From contig CAJTGE010000008.1 of the NCBI GenBank assembly GCA_910575795.1, forward strand, positions 106,392-170,391: a stretch of DNA of 64,000 nt, in the 5' to 3' direction. Under the pieces are notes generated by a model. It had not been told where the DNA came from, ran no database searches, and saw only the letters and a list, made by a program, of their open reading frames with translations. The number at the start of each line of letters is the position of its first letter. The first letter of the stretch is position 1. This DNA is from Clostridiaceae bacterium. GTDB lineage: Bacteria; Bacillota; Clostridia; Lachnospirales; Lachnospiraceae. This document shows positions 52,553-60,904 of this stretch, one piece after another. The position numbers were made by a program, and so were the translations under genes.

Positions 52553-53263
52553 ATGGAAAAGGATCAGAGAATAAAAGAGCTCAAAAAACAGGTTTATGAG
52601 GCCAACATGCAGCTTCCAAAGCACGGGCTTGTCACTTTCACCTGGGGAAATGTCTCGGGCATTGACCGGGAGCTGGGCCTGTTTGTCATTAAGCCCTCCG
52701 GCGTGGAGTATGACAAACTGACGCCGGACGATATGGTGGTTATGGATCTCATGGGAAACAAGGAAGAGGGCAGCTTAAACCCGTCCTCTGACACAAAAAC
52801 CCATATGATCCTGTACAGGAGATTTCCGCAGATCGGGGGCGTGGTGCATACGCACAGCACATGGGCCACATCCTGGGCTCAGGCCGGACGGGATATCCCC
52901 TGCTACGGCACGACGCACGCCGATTACATTTACGGCAGTATTCCCTGCGCCAGAAATTTAACGGCCCAGGAGCTTCAGGATTACGAGGAGAATACAGGCG
53001 TCCTGATCGCGGGTCTGTTTGAGGACAGAGGGATTGAGCCCATGGCCGTCCCGGGCGTGCTCTGCAAGAACCACGGCCCCTTTACATGGGGAACGGACGC
53101 TGACAATGCGGTGCATAACGCCGTGGTTTTAGAGGAAGTGGCCAAAATGGCCGCCCTGTGCGAGCTGATCAACCCCAGGGCAGGGGAAGCGCCGAAATGC
53201 CTGCAGGATAAACATTACATGAGAAAGCATGGGCCTAATGCCTATTATGGGCAGGGAAAATAA
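52553..53263 (+). CDS. araD: L-ribulose-5-phosphate 4-epimerase
   Basis: 236 aa of the class II aldolase family. It converts L-ribulose-5-phosphate to D-xylulose-5-phosphate. [38 protein letters not shown] and [15 protein letters not shown] hold the zinc-binding His residues; [25 protein letters not shown] follows. The transaldolase gene begins 13 bp after its stop codon. Confidence 0.94.
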   Translation: MEKDQRIKELKKQVYEANMQLPKHGLVTFTWGNVSGIDRELGLFVIKPSGVEYDKLTPDDMVVMDLMGNKEEGSLNPSSDTKTHMILYRRFPQIGGVVHTHSTWATSWAQAGRDIPCYGTTHADYIYGSIPCARNLTAQELQDYEENTGVLIAGLFEDRGIEPMAVPGVLCKNHGPFTWGTDADNAVHNAVVLEEVAKMAALCELINPRAGEAPKCLQDKHYMRKHGPNAYYGQGK

Positions 53264-53276
53264 AGGAGGAGATATT

Positions 53277-53933
53277 ATGAAATTTTTTATTGACACAGCG
53301 AATGTAGATGAGATCAGAGAAGCAAACGCCATGGGAATTATCTGCGGCGTGACGACGAATCCGTCCCTGATTGCCAAGGAAGGCCGTGATTTTAATGAGG
53401 TGATTAAGGAAATCACAGGTATTGTGGACGGCCCCATTTCCGGAGAGGTGAAGGCCACTACAGAGAAGGCGGAGGACATGGTGGCAGAGGGCCGCGAGAT
53501 TGCGAAGATCCATCCGAATATGGTTGTAAAGATCCCCATGACGGCAGAGGGGTTAAAGGCCGTAAAGGTTCTGGCCGCAGAGGGCATCAAGACGAATGTG
53601 ACACTGATCTTCACAGCCAACCAGGCCCTGCTGGCCGCAAGGGCGGGCGCGTCCTATGTATCCCCGTTCCTGGGCAGGCTGGATGATATCTCCACAGACG
53701 GGACGGGCCTGATTTACGAGATCGCCCAGATCTTTGACAACTATCCGGAGATCACGACAGAGATCATCTGCGCTTCCACAAGGCATCCGCTCCACATCAC
53801 CGAGTGCGCCAAGGCCGGCGGCGATATCGCCACGGTTCCGTTCAAGGTGCTGATGCAGATGGTAAAGCATCCCCTGACCGATATCGGCATTGAGAAATTC
53901 AAGGCGGATTATGAGGCGGTATTTGGGAAATAA
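53277..53933 (+). CDS. Short transaldolase / fructose-6-phosphate aldolase-like protein
   Basis: 218 aa, TalC/MipB type. [48 protein letters not shown] (Schiff-base lysine) and [16 protein letters not shown] are characteristic. It moves a dihydroxyacetone unit in the pentose phosphate pathway, or acts as an aldolase. The start at 53277 follows AAAGGAGG. The transketolase genes follow immediately. Confidence 0.9.
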   Translation: MKFFIDTANVDEIREANAMGIICGVTTNPSLIAKEGRDFNEVIKEITGIVDGPISGEVKATTEKAEDMVAEGREIAKIHPNMVVKIPMTAEGLKAVKVLAAEGIKTNVTLIFTANQALLAARAGASYVSPFLGRLDDISTDGTGLIYEIAQIFDNYPEITTEIICASTRHPLHITECAKAGGDIATVPFKVLMQMVKHPLTDIGIEKFKADYEAVFGK

Positions 53934-53947
53934 GGAAGGGACGGAAA

Positions 53948-54805
53948 ATGGATATTTTAGAGCTTAAAAAGAAAGCCAACGAGGTTCGCAAGAATATCGT
54001 TACAGCCGTACATGCGGCGAAGGCCGGCCATCCCGGCGGCGCGCTCTCATCGGCTGAGATTTTTACATACCTGTATTTTAAAGAGATGAACATTGATCCG
54101 GCCGATCCGAAGAAGGCGGATCGCGATCGCTTTGTGCTCTCCAAGGGACACAGCGCGCCGGGGCTGTACGCTGTGTTAGCGGAGCGCGGCTATTTCCCTA
54201 AAGAGGATCTGCTGACGCTGCGCCACACCGGCTCCTATCTGCAGGGACATCCGGATATGAAGCATATCCCGGGCGTGGACATGTCGAGCGGCTCCCTGGG
54301 GCAGGGGATTTCCGCGGCCGTGGGCATGGCCCTGTCTGCTAAGCTGAGCGGTGATTCCTATCGTGTATACACGCTTCTGGGAGACGGAGAGATTCAGGAA
54401 GGCCAGGTATGGGAGGCGTCCATGTTCGCGGGCCACAGAAAGCTCGACAACCTGGTTGTCATTGTTGACAATAACAACTTACAGATCGACGGAGCGGTGG
54501 ACGAGGTGTGTTCCCCGTACCCGATTGACAGGAAGTTTGAGGCATTCAATTTCCATGTGATCCGCGTAGAGGACGGAAACGACATGGAGCAGATTGAGAA
54601 AGCTTTTGAAGAGGCCCGCCAGACCAAAGGCGCGCCCACAGCCATCATTGCAAAGACCTTAAAGGGCAAGGGCGTTTCCTTTATGGAAAATAAGGCCGGC
54701 TGGCACGGCAAGGCCCCGAACGAAGAGGAATACGGCATTGCCATGAAGGATCTGGAGGCAATCGGAGAAAAACTGGAAAAGGCGGGTGGCGCAGATGGAA
54801 AATAA
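53948..54805 (+). CDS. Transketolase, N-terminal subunit
   Basis: 285 aa. Thiamine diphosphate and Mg2+ binding region: ILELKKKANEVRKNIVTAVHAAKAGHPGGALSSAEI at the start, GHSAPGLYAVLAERGYF, and the GDGEIQEGQVWEASMFAG motif with VDNNNLQIDG. The pyrimidine and C-terminal domains are on the next gene. Its stop overlaps the next gene's start region, indicating coupled translation. Confidence 0.94.
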   Translation: MDILELKKKANEVRKNIVTAVHAAKAGHPGGALSSAEIFTYLYFKEMNIDPADPKKADRDRFVLSKGHSAPGLYAVLAERGYFPKEDLLTLRHTGSYLQGHPDMKHIPGVDMSSGSLGQGISAAVGMALSAKLSGDSYRVYTLLGDGEIQEGQVWEASMFAGHRKLDNLVVIVDNNNLQIDGAVDEVCSPYPIDRKFEAFNFHVIRVEDGNDMEQIEKAFEEARQTKGAPTAIIAKTLKGKGVSFMENKAGWHGKAPNEEEYGIAMKDLEAIGEKLEKAGGADGK

Positions 54806-55742
54806 GAAAAAGATCGCAACCCGGGAAAGCTACGGCAGCGCGCTGGCGGAACTGGGAAAGAAATATGAAAATCTGGTGGTCCTGGACGCCGACCTGGCAG
54901 AGGCCACCAAGACGTCAACCTTTAAAAAAGCATTTCCGGAGCGCCATATCGACTGCGGAATCGCAGAGTGCAACATGGTCGGGATCGCGGCCGGACTGGC
55001 GGCCACAGGCAAGATCCCCTTTGCAAGTTCATTTGCGATGTTCGCGGCGGGACGCGCCTTTGAGCAGGTGCGCAACGCCATCGGATATCCGCATCTGAAC
55101 GTCAAGATTGGCGCGACGCATGCCGGCATATCCGTAGGAGAGGACGGCGCTTCCCATCAGTGTAATGAAGACATTGCCCTGATGCGGTCCATTCCGGGGA
55201 TGGTCGTGCTCAATCCGTCCGATGACGTGGAGGCAAAGGCAGCCGTCGCGGCGGCCTGCGAGCATCAGGGGCCGGTCTATCTGCGCTTCGGGCGCCTGGC
55301 GGTTCCGGTGATCAATGACCGTCCGGATTACCATTTTGAGATTGGGAAGGGCGTTACCTTGAGAGAAGGCGGTGATCTGACCATCGTCGCCACGGGCCTG
55401 TGCGTATCTGCTTCGCTGGAGGCGGCAGAGGAGCTGGCCAGAGAGGGCGTGAACGCCAGAGTGATCAATATCCATACCATCAAGCCGATCGATACGGAGC
55501 TGCTGGTGAAGGCGGCGAAGGAGACGAAGCGGATCGTTACCGTGGAAGAGCATTCGGTGATCGGCGGTTTGGGGAGCGCGGTTTGCGAGGCATTATCCGA
55601 GACAGTTCCCACGCCGGTTCACCGGATTGGGATGAAGGATACCTTTGGCGAGTCAGGGCCGGCGGCGGAGCTTCTCCATAAGTACGGGCTGGATGCAGAG
55701 GGGATCTGTAAGGAGATCCGGGAGTGGATGAAGCAGGAATAA
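54795..55742 (+). CDS. Transketolase, C-terminal subunit
   Basis: About 315 aa. The pyrimidine-binding domain has TRESYGSALAELGKKYENL, DLAEATKTSTFKKAFPERHIDCGIAECNMVGIAAG (catalytic Glu) and FASSFAMFAAGRAFEQVRN; a C-terminal domain follows with VEEHSVIGGLGSAVCE. Together with the previous gene it makes a two-subunit transketolase. ATG 54795 is preferred; GTG 54786 is possible. It closes the pentose operon. Confidence 0.93.
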   Translation: MENKKKIATRESYGSALAELGKKYENLVVLDADLAEATKTSTFKKAFPERHIDCGIAECNMVGIAAGLAATGKIPFASSFAMFAAGRAFEQVRNAIGYPHLNVKIGATHAGISVGEDGASHQCNEDIALMRSIPGMVVLNPSDDVEAKAAVAAACEHQGPVYLRFGRLAVPVINDRPDYHFEIGKGVTLREGGDLTIVATGLCVSASLEAAEELAREGVNARVINIHTIKPIDTELLVKAAKETKRIVTVEEHSVIGGLGSAVCEALSETVPTPVHRIGMKDTFGESGPAAELLHKYGLDAEGICKEIREWMKQE

Positions 55743-55760
55743 GAGACGAAGGATAATTAA

Positions 55761-55808
55761 AAACAGGGCGGGAGCTGCCGGCAGGGGATGTGCGGCGGCT
55801 CCTGTTTT
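55761..55808 (+). terminator. Terminator after the transketolase genes
   Basis: AAACAGG, GAGCTGCCG and CGGCGGCTC, CCTGTTTT form an imperfect stem ending in a short T-run. Confidence 0.7.
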
Positions 55809-55811
55809 GCT

Positions 55812-55890
55812 TGAGGTTGTCTAAGCGGCGGTTTTCTACAGGTTTCTTTTGGATATAGAAGCTGGCTATGGCTACGTCAGAGGCAGGCCA
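55812..55890 (-). repeat. Half copy of the covarying-stem hairpin element
   Basis: On the minus strand it reads TGACGTAGCC, CTATATCCA, then AACCTGTAGAAAACCGCC and GCTTAGA, matching the left half of the 38328 copy. The stem sequence again differs and no right half is present. It lies between the transketolase terminator and the AraC gene. Confidence 0.65.
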
Positions 55891-55942
55891 TGAAAATGTT
55901 TCTTACTACAGTCAACAGCAGGGAGCCGGATAAGGAGCAAAA

Positions 55943-56992
55943 GTGGAAGAAAATGGCGTTTTAGAGCATAATAAATCCCTTCAGGAAATTAACCGTTATA
56001 AAGACAGCGCCTTCCCGGTAGGGATGTATGTTGTCACAAAGGAACAGATTATCCCGCACGGCCGGGGGTATATGGATTTGCACTGGCATGAGGAGCTGCA
56101 GCTTACGTATGTGACAAGCGGTATGCTGGAGCTGCAGGTCAACGGAACTGGATACAGGCTGGAAAAAGGGGAGGGCATATTGATTAACCGCAATTTTGTC
56201 CATATCACGACCGGACTGACGGATGGAGGGCGGTATGTCAGCTATAATTTTCCGGACAGGCTGTTGGGCTTTTTTCCGGGGAGCCGGATGGAGCGGGAGG
56301 ATGTGCTTCCCTATACCAGCCAGTACGCTTTTCCGGCGATGGTGTTTAAGCCGGAGGTTTGCTGGCAGAGGGAGATTCTGGAGAGCATGGAGGAGATGCG
56401 GGGGCTGTTTTTGCAGGAGATCTGGGGAGAGGATTTTGGCGGAAGCGGCGGGGACGGCGTCCGGAATTTGGAGCGGCGTCCGGAGACGGGGATCCGGGGG
56501 GAGATTTGCCGGGAAATCCGTCAGGGGCAGGAGCGGCAGGGCGCCCCGCGGGCGAAGTACAGAGTGGCGGTGCTGCTTACCGGGATCTGGTATCAGGTGA
56601 TTTCACATCTGGGGGATGGGGCAGAAGGCGCGTCGAAGGGGAGTATTCGTAAACAGGAGCGGCTTCAGGCTATGCTTTCGTTTATTCATGATAATTATAT
56701 GAATCCGATCCGGCTGAGGGAGATCGCGGCGGCAGCCAGCGTCAGCGAGGGGGAGTGCTGCCGTTGCTTCCGTGATATGATCCGGAAAAGTCCGAACCAG
56801 TATCTTGTGGCGTACCGTATATCCAGGGGGATTGAGCTTCTTGGCAGTACAGAGGAATCTGTGACGGAGATTGCGCAGGAGACGGGCTTTAATGATGCCA
56901 GCCATTTTATCCAGTATTTTAAAAGACAGACCGGGATGACGCCAAAGGAATACAGAAACCTTATTTTTGGAAAAAATGGGGAGAGGAAGTAA
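55943..56992 (+). CDS. AraC-family transcriptional regulator
   Basis: 349 aa from GTG after AAGGAGC. An N-terminal cupin sensor (LHWHEELQLTYVTSGMLELQVNG, GYRLEKGEGILINRNFVH) leads through a Gly/Arg-rich linker to the AraC DNA-binding domain: RLREIAAAASVSEGECCRCF and VTEIAQETGFNDASHFIQYFKRQTGMTPKEYR. It is a good candidate for control of the pentose genes upstream, alongside the two-component pair. The ligand is not known. Confidence 0.88.
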   Translation: MEENGVLEHNKSLQEINRYKDSAFPVGMYVVTKEQIIPHGRGYMDLHWHEELQLTYVTSGMLELQVNGTGYRLEKGEGILINRNFVHITTGLTDGGRYVSYNFPDRLLGFFPGSRMEREDVLPYTSQYAFPAMVFKPEVCWQREILESMEEMRGLFLQEIWGEDFGGSGGDGVRNLERRPETGIRGEICREIRQGQERQGAPRAKYRVAVLLTGIWYQVISHLGDGAEGASKGSIRKQERLQAMLSFIHDNYMNPIRLREIAAAASVSEGECCRCFRDMIRKSPNQYLVAYRISRGIELLGSTEESVTEIAQETGFNDASHFIQYFKRQTGMTPKEYRNLIFGKNGERK

Positions 56993-57028
56993 CAGCATGC
57001 TACGGGAAATCCGCAGGAAGGGACTGAT

Positions 57029-57322
57029 ATGGAAAGCAATTTTAAAAGCGATTTGAAAAAGATACCGGGCGTGGGGGCCAATATGGAACAGCATCTGCAG
57101 AACATCGGAATTCGCTGTATTGAGGATTTAAGGGGAAAGGATCCGGAAGATCTGTACCGCATGGACTGCCTGCAAAAGGGGTTTCAGGACGACCGCTGTG
57201 TATTATACGTATTTCGCTGCGCCGTGTATTTTGCAGAGCATGAGCAGCATGATCCGGAAAAGCTGAAGTGGTGGTACTGGAAGGATAAGGAGTATCCGGA
57301 GCGGGAGGCGAGAGGAAACTGA
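57029..57322 (+). CDS. Helix-hairpin-helix protein, Cdd1 ('pathogenicity locus') type
   Basis: 97 aa. FKSDLKKIPGVGANMEQHL, GIRCIEDLRGKDPEDLYRMDC contain a single helix-hairpin-helix, and a YVFRCAVYFAEHEQ, KLKWWYWKD tail follows. This is the pattern of the small Cdd1 family, whose function is unknown. The start is an ATG 36 bp after the AraC stop, preceded by AGGAAGG. Confidence 0.8.
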   Translation: MESNFKSDLKKIPGVGANMEQHLQNIGIRCIEDLRGKDPEDLYRMDCLQKGFQDDRCVLYVFRCAVYFAEHEQHDPEKLKWWYWKDKEYPEREARGN

Positions 57323-57362
57323 TATAAATAATTAAAAATTGGTGATTTGCGATAATTTTATC

Positions 57363-57390
57363 TTGCATTTTTGGAAAAATGCGGTACAAT
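57363..57390 (+). promoter_or_regulatory. Promoter of tRNA-Val
   Basis: TTGCAT, 16-bp spacer, TACAAT, ten bases before the mature tRNA. Confidence 0.55.
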
Positions 57391-57399
57391 AGAAGACAG

Positions 57400-57473
57400 G
57401 GAAGCATAGCTCAGCCGGGATGAGCGTTCGCCTCACACGCGAGAGGTCATGGGTTCGAGCCCCATTGCTTCCA
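57400..57473 (+). tRNA. tRNA-Val (anticodon CAC)
   Basis: A 74-nt cloverleaf. The acceptor GGAAGCA pairs with TGCTTCC, the D stem is GCTC/GAGC, the anticodon stem TTCGC/GCGAG encloses CTCACAC with anticodon CAC, and the T arm contains GGTTCGAGCC. Discriminator A; the 3' CCA is not encoded. It is followed by a terminator and a phage-type integrase, so it is the likely integration target of the island. Confidence 0.95.
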
Positions 57474-57485
57474 GTTTTGAAAAGA

Positions 57486-57527
57486 CCTTGTAATTACAGG
57501 ATTTTCCTTGTAGTTACAAGGTTTTTT
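57486..57527 (+). terminator. Terminator after tRNA-Val
   Basis: CCTTGTAATTACA pairs with TTGTAGTTACAAGG and is followed by TTTTTT. Confidence 0.75.
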
Positions 57528-57614
57528 GATGTTTTGGACGGGAAAATTTAAAAATATTCTGCCCCCGGATATAAAGCCTTTTTGGGGTATGTATCACACG
57601 AATATCACACGAAA

Positions 57615-58646
57615 TTACAGGCTTTTCAATGTTTCAAAGTGTTCATTTATTTTTTTGTTCTGTTTTGCCGTTTCTATATCAATTGCGTTTCTGTATACGG
57701 TCTTCATTACATTATCCCCAGACCATCCGCCGCGCTGTAAAATGTACTGATCCGGTACCCCTATGGCATGCATGATGGAAGCTGCATAATGACGTAGATC
57801 ATGAAAGCGGAATCTTGGGACATCTAATTTGGCAACACTTAAAATGAATTTTTTGGTAACTCCGTAAGGCGGAGTTTTAATAATTTTGCCTTTAATATGA
57901 GATATCTTCTTTATTACAAAACCCGGATATTCGATTTCCCGGTAACTGCCATAAGTTTTTGGCTGCTTCACATACCACTGCCCGTCAGGCCCCTGTACCA
58001 TACACTTGCTGACTGTCACAACATTCCCGTGGATATCGTCAGAAGTCAGGGCGCATATTTCTCCGCGGCGCATGGGGCCGAATGCCGCAAGCAGGACGGC
58101 AATCTCCAGTTCCGTTCCTTCGATATGTTTCAGAAGCTTTTTTATATCATCGTCAGACGGGCAGTAGAGATCCGGGCGCTTCTTTGCCGGCAGCGTGATT
58201 TTAAGGTGGAGCTCCGGAGCGAACACATCCAAAGTGGCCGACAGCAGGCCGTAGGCATTCCGGACGGTTTTGGGGCTTAATTCTGCGGCCAGATCGCTTA
58301 TCCATGCCTGTACGGCGATATTGTTTATATCAGCCACTTTCCTCCGGCCTAATTCTCCGGTAAAATAATTCCTCCGGAAACTGTCATACCCCCGCAGGGT
58401 GGACGGGGACAATACAGCCCGCTTTACATCCATGTACCGCCCTACAGCCTCGTATACGGTCATATCCTCTACAAGGGCCGGGACCTTATCTTTATTGGCT
58501 TTCCAGTCGGCGGCCATTGCCTGGGCCTGCTTTTTTGTAGGGGCCGTAAAGCTTTTGTAGTGTTTCTTCCCTTCCGCGTCGGTATAATCATATACCTGGA
58601 CGCGGATGCTCCCGGATGGGAGCGCGTTCTTTTTCTTTTTTGCCAT
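57615..58646 (-). CDS. Tyrosine recombinase (phage integrase family) of the island
   Basis: 343 aa. SAM-like N-terminal DNA-binding domains precede a catalytic domain. It shows Arg in AFGPMRRGEICALTSDDI, then FRFHDLRHYAASIMHAIG (His-x-x-Arg), and GGWSGDNVMKTVYRNA with the nucleophilic Tyr. It is transcribed toward the tRNA. Position directly next to a tRNA 3' end fits an integrase that uses the tRNA as attB. The start ATG follows GGATGG. Confidence 0.92.
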   Translation of the reverse strand: MAKKKKNALPSGSIRVQVYDYTDAEGKKHYKSFTAPTKKQAQAMAADWKANKDKVPALVEDMTVYEAVGRYMDVKRAVLSPSTLRGYDSFRRNYFTGELGRRKVADINNIAVQAWISDLAAELSPKTVRNAYGLLSATLDVFAPELHLKITLPAKKRPDLYCPSDDDIKKLLKHIEGTELEIAVLLAAFGPMRRGEICALTSDDIHGNVVTVSKCMVQGPDGQWYVKQPKTYGSYREIEYPGFVIKKISHIKGKIIKTPPYGVTKKFILSVAKLDVPRFRFHDLRHYAASIMHAIGVPDQYILQRGGWSGDNVMKTVYRNAIDIETAKQNKKINEHFETLKSL

Positions 58647-58798
58647 TTTGGTACCATCCTTCCTGTTTTTTGTACATTATATACTCCAAACCTTATTAGT
58701 TTTATTAGGCGTTAAATGCACGTATTTTCAACATTCTGTAACTCTTAATTTCATATTTCCTTTATTGTCAAGCAAGAATTTCATGCTTTTTTATTCCC

Positions 58799-58826
58799 TT
58801 AGGTATAAAAGTAGGTATATGCCTAA
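58799..58826. other. Candidate attachment site, left copy (nested element)
   Basis: TTAGGTATAAAAGTAGGTAT, then ATGCCTAA, holding CCTTAGGTATA and TATATGCCTAAGG as inverted arms. A near-identical TAGGTATAAAGTAGGTATAT occurs at 62934-62953. Confidence 0.55.
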
Positions 58827-58880
58827 GGGAAATTTAAAGGTAGCTAGGCTTTTGGAGTGCCGTGTAAATTGATACTAAGT

Positions 58881-59105
58881 TTACCACCATTCTCCATTAC
58901 TACCATAATGCCACCAGCGGCCACTTTCATACTCAATACAGATATGTCCATCCGTATCCACCCAGACCTTTTCTGGCTTTCCGTGTGTCCAGTCCTCAAC
59001 AGCGACTCTATGTAATGCTGAACATTCAGCAATTATTTTTTCGATTATTGCTTTGGCCTGTTTGTACTCTTTAATCGTTTTCCTTCCCTTGATATCCGTA
59101 TGCAT
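58881..59105 (-). CDS. Small hypothetical protein in the nested element
   Basis: 74 aa, beginning MHTDIKGRKTIKEYKQAKAI. It is Lys/Glu-rich in the N-terminal half and ends in an aromatic, Gly/Trp-rich segment (YESGRWWHYGSNGEWW). It lies between the candidate att site and the second integrase, and starts 17 bp downstream of the integrase's stop. No family is recognised; it may be co-translated with the integrase. Confidence 0.55.
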   Translation of the reverse strand: MHTDIKGRKTIKEYKQAKAIIEKIIAECSALHRVAVEDWTHGKPEKVWVDTDGHICIEYESGRWWHYGSNGEWW

Positions 59106-59122
59106 ATAGGCTCTCCCTCTTG

Positions 59123-60280
59123 CTAGAAATTAATCGTATCAGCTAACCTCATCATGGAAATTTTCTTTGTTTCAGGAAGTACATGAGTGTACAAGTCGGC
59201 GGTCATTTTAATGGTAGAGTGGCCTAAAAGTTCCTGCATAATCTTTAAGTCAATGCCATTCTCGAGCCCTCTGGTTGCAAATGTATGACGTAGCGTATGT
59301 GGATGCACGCCTTCAAGACCAGCTTTCTTACAGATGCTTTGCATTTTCTTTTCGATTGCGGAATAATTCAACGATACACCATAATAATTGCAGAACAGAA
59401 GGCCGGTATCTTGATATGCCAACTTGAATCGTTCTTTCTCCTGTGTCCGTTCTTCTTTGAGTTGTTGCAGCATACCCATCAAGCTGGGGATAATAGGAAT
59501 GGTTCGTTTGCTGGTTTTGGTCTTCGGAGAACCATATCCGCGATGATATATGGTTTTGCCATTAGTATGCTCACAGTATTCGATTTGAGTGCGACTAACA
59601 CTTAAAATATGCTCTTTGAAGTCGATATCGTCCCAAGTAAGAGCTAAAGCCTCGCCGATCCGCAAGCCAGTACCTAAAATCAAAATAAATATTTCGCCAT
59701 TGCGATGTTCTTTTGCAGCTTTCATAAATCTTTCTTGTTCATCAATGGTAAGAACCCTTGGCGTCTGTTCTTGCTTTAACGGCATTTTTATTCTAGAAGC
59801 AGGACTTTTTGATATTAATTCATTATCCACAGCTTGAATTAAAGCTGTTTTAAGAGTACCTACAATTCTTTCAACGGTTAAATATTTTAAGTTTTTATCT
59901 GCCAACCCATTTACGAAACGTTGTACAGTATCATTTCGGAGAGCCGATAAAGTATAATTTCCAAGATCTGGAACGATGTGGTTTTTTACATGTGATTCAT
60001 ATGCCGCATAAGTTTTGGGTTTTACAGATGCTTTTTTATAATCCCGGAGCCAGGTATACATCCATTGTTCAACAGTCAACCTGCTTGGTTCTATGTAAGT
60101 GTTGTTATTGATGTCATTTAACGCTGCGGTTAATTTTTCCTGAACCTCCTTTCTGGTCTTTCCGTAAAATGCCTTTCGTTTCTGTTTGCCATCTGGCGTC
60201 TTTCCTATAGTAAGCCTTGCCCACCACGTGCCGTCCGGGCGCTTAGAAATAGTTCCTTCGCCTTGTCCTCGTTTAGCCAT
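59123..60280 (-). CDS. Tyrosine recombinase, Tn916/phage type (second integrase)
   Basis: 385 aa. The N-terminal AP2-like arm-binding domain (GEGTISKRPDGTWWARLTIG), a core-binding domain (TVEQWMYTWLRDYKKASVKPKTYAAYESH) and the catalytic domain are all present. Arg is in ILGTGLRIGEALALTWDDI, then HPHTLRHTFATRGLENGID (His-x-x-Arg), ELLGHSTIKMTADLYTHV (His and nucleophilic Tyr). It starts after AGGAGGA. It probably excises or integrates the nested element bounded by 58799 and 62953. Confidence 0.94.
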   Translation of the reverse strand: MAKRGQGEGTISKRPDGTWWARLTIGKTPDGKQKRKAFYGKTRKEVQEKLTAALNDINNNTYIEPSRLTVEQWMYTWLRDYKKASVKPKTYAAYESHVKNHIVPDLGNYTLSALRNDTVQRFVNGLADKNLKYLTVERIVGTLKTALIQAVDNELISKSPASRIKMPLKQEQTPRVLTIDEQERFMKAAKEHRNGEIFILILGTGLRIGEALALTWDDIDFKEHILSVSRTQIEYCEHTNGKTIYHRGYGSPKTKTSKRTIPIIPSLMGMLQQLKEERTQEKERFKLAYQDTGLLFCNYYGVSLNYSAIEKKMQSICKKAGLEGVHPHTLRHTFATRGLENGIDLKIMQELLGHSTIKMTADLYTHVLPETKKISMMRLADTINF

Positions 60281-60302
60281 GTAAATCCTCCTATTGACTT
60301 TA

Positions 60303-60360
60303 AGAAGGCTTCCAGGCTATAATATATCTTGTCTAGGGACTATTATAGTCTGGAAAGCCT
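60303..60360. terminator. Hairpin between the second integrase and the small ORF
   Basis: AAGGCTTCCAGGCTATAATA pairs imperfectly with CTATTATAGTCTGGAAAGCC, then TT. Probably a terminator or processing site. Confidence 0.5.
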
Positions 60361-60365
60361 TTGAT

Positions 60366-60527
60366 TTATCTACTCATTAGATAATTGAGGGCTTTTTTCT
60401 GTCCTGTTGCCAGCTCATTCCATCTTTCATCCGACATCATCGGAATGTCTAACAATGGGATATCTTTTCCCAGAAATATTGATTTAACCATGTCGATTAC
60501 CGGGTATTCGTTATCGTTGATTTTCAT
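60366..60527 (-). CDS. Small hypothetical protein (mini-element)
   Basis: 53 aa from the ATG at 60527 after GAGGTGA; an in-frame extension upstream to 60560 would overlap the preceding gene. KINDNEYPVIDMVKSIFLGKDIPLLD ends in ATGQKKALNYLMSR. I do not recognise a family. Its gene order and tight spacing suggest an element-specific accessory. Confidence 0.5.
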   Translation of the reverse strand: MKINDNEYPVIDMVKSIFLGKDIPLLDIPMMSDERWNELATGQKKALNYLMSR

Positions 60528-60532
60528 AAAAG

Positions 60533-60904
60533 TCACCTCGCTTTTCCAAATAAACTGCAAAATTCCCAGTCTTCCATATAGACACGCTCATGTATAACTT
60601 CAAGCATTGGATCATTGTTGGGTGGTATGTATTGGCTACGGACATAATTTTTACAGATCATAGTTTTGAGCCCTATATAAATCATCATCGGCATATAACC
60701 GCGATTTTCAGCTCTGGTATACAGAAGTTCTAATCCCTGTCTGGTAACAGGAGTTTTGTCATGATATTCTGTTATAAGGGCATTGATTACATCCTGTTTC
60801 CGTATTAATCTCTTTCTGGCCAGCTTGCCCTGGTATGGAACGATTGTTGTGTCATAGTAAAGGATTAAATCTTTGAGATTGTAGTCTAAGTAGTTTCTGC
60901 CCAT
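60533..60904 (-). CDS. Hypothetical protein (mini-element)
   Basis: 123 aa, starting at the ATG at 60904 after AAAGGAGG. A Lys/Arg-rich N-terminal half (GKLARKRLIRKQDVINAL) is followed by a Tyr/Met-rich segment and an acidic end. It overlaps the 3' end of the broken replication-type gene upstream, as is common for paired genes of this kind. No known domain is visible. Confidence 0.55.
   Translation of the reverse strand: MGRNYLDYNLKDLILYYDTTIVPYQGKLARKRLIRKQDVINALITEYHDKTPVTRQGLELLYTRAENRGYMPMMIYIGLKTMICKNYVRSQYIPPNNDPMLEVIHERVYMEDWEFCSLFGKAR

Noticed and set aside
57363..57527. A second tRNA or a CRISPR-like repeat near tRNA-Val
   Set aside because: Only one cloverleaf can be drawn; the repeated TTGTAA-TTACAA sequence is a terminator stem and there are no spaced repeats. 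No CRISPR array was seen anywhere in the window.
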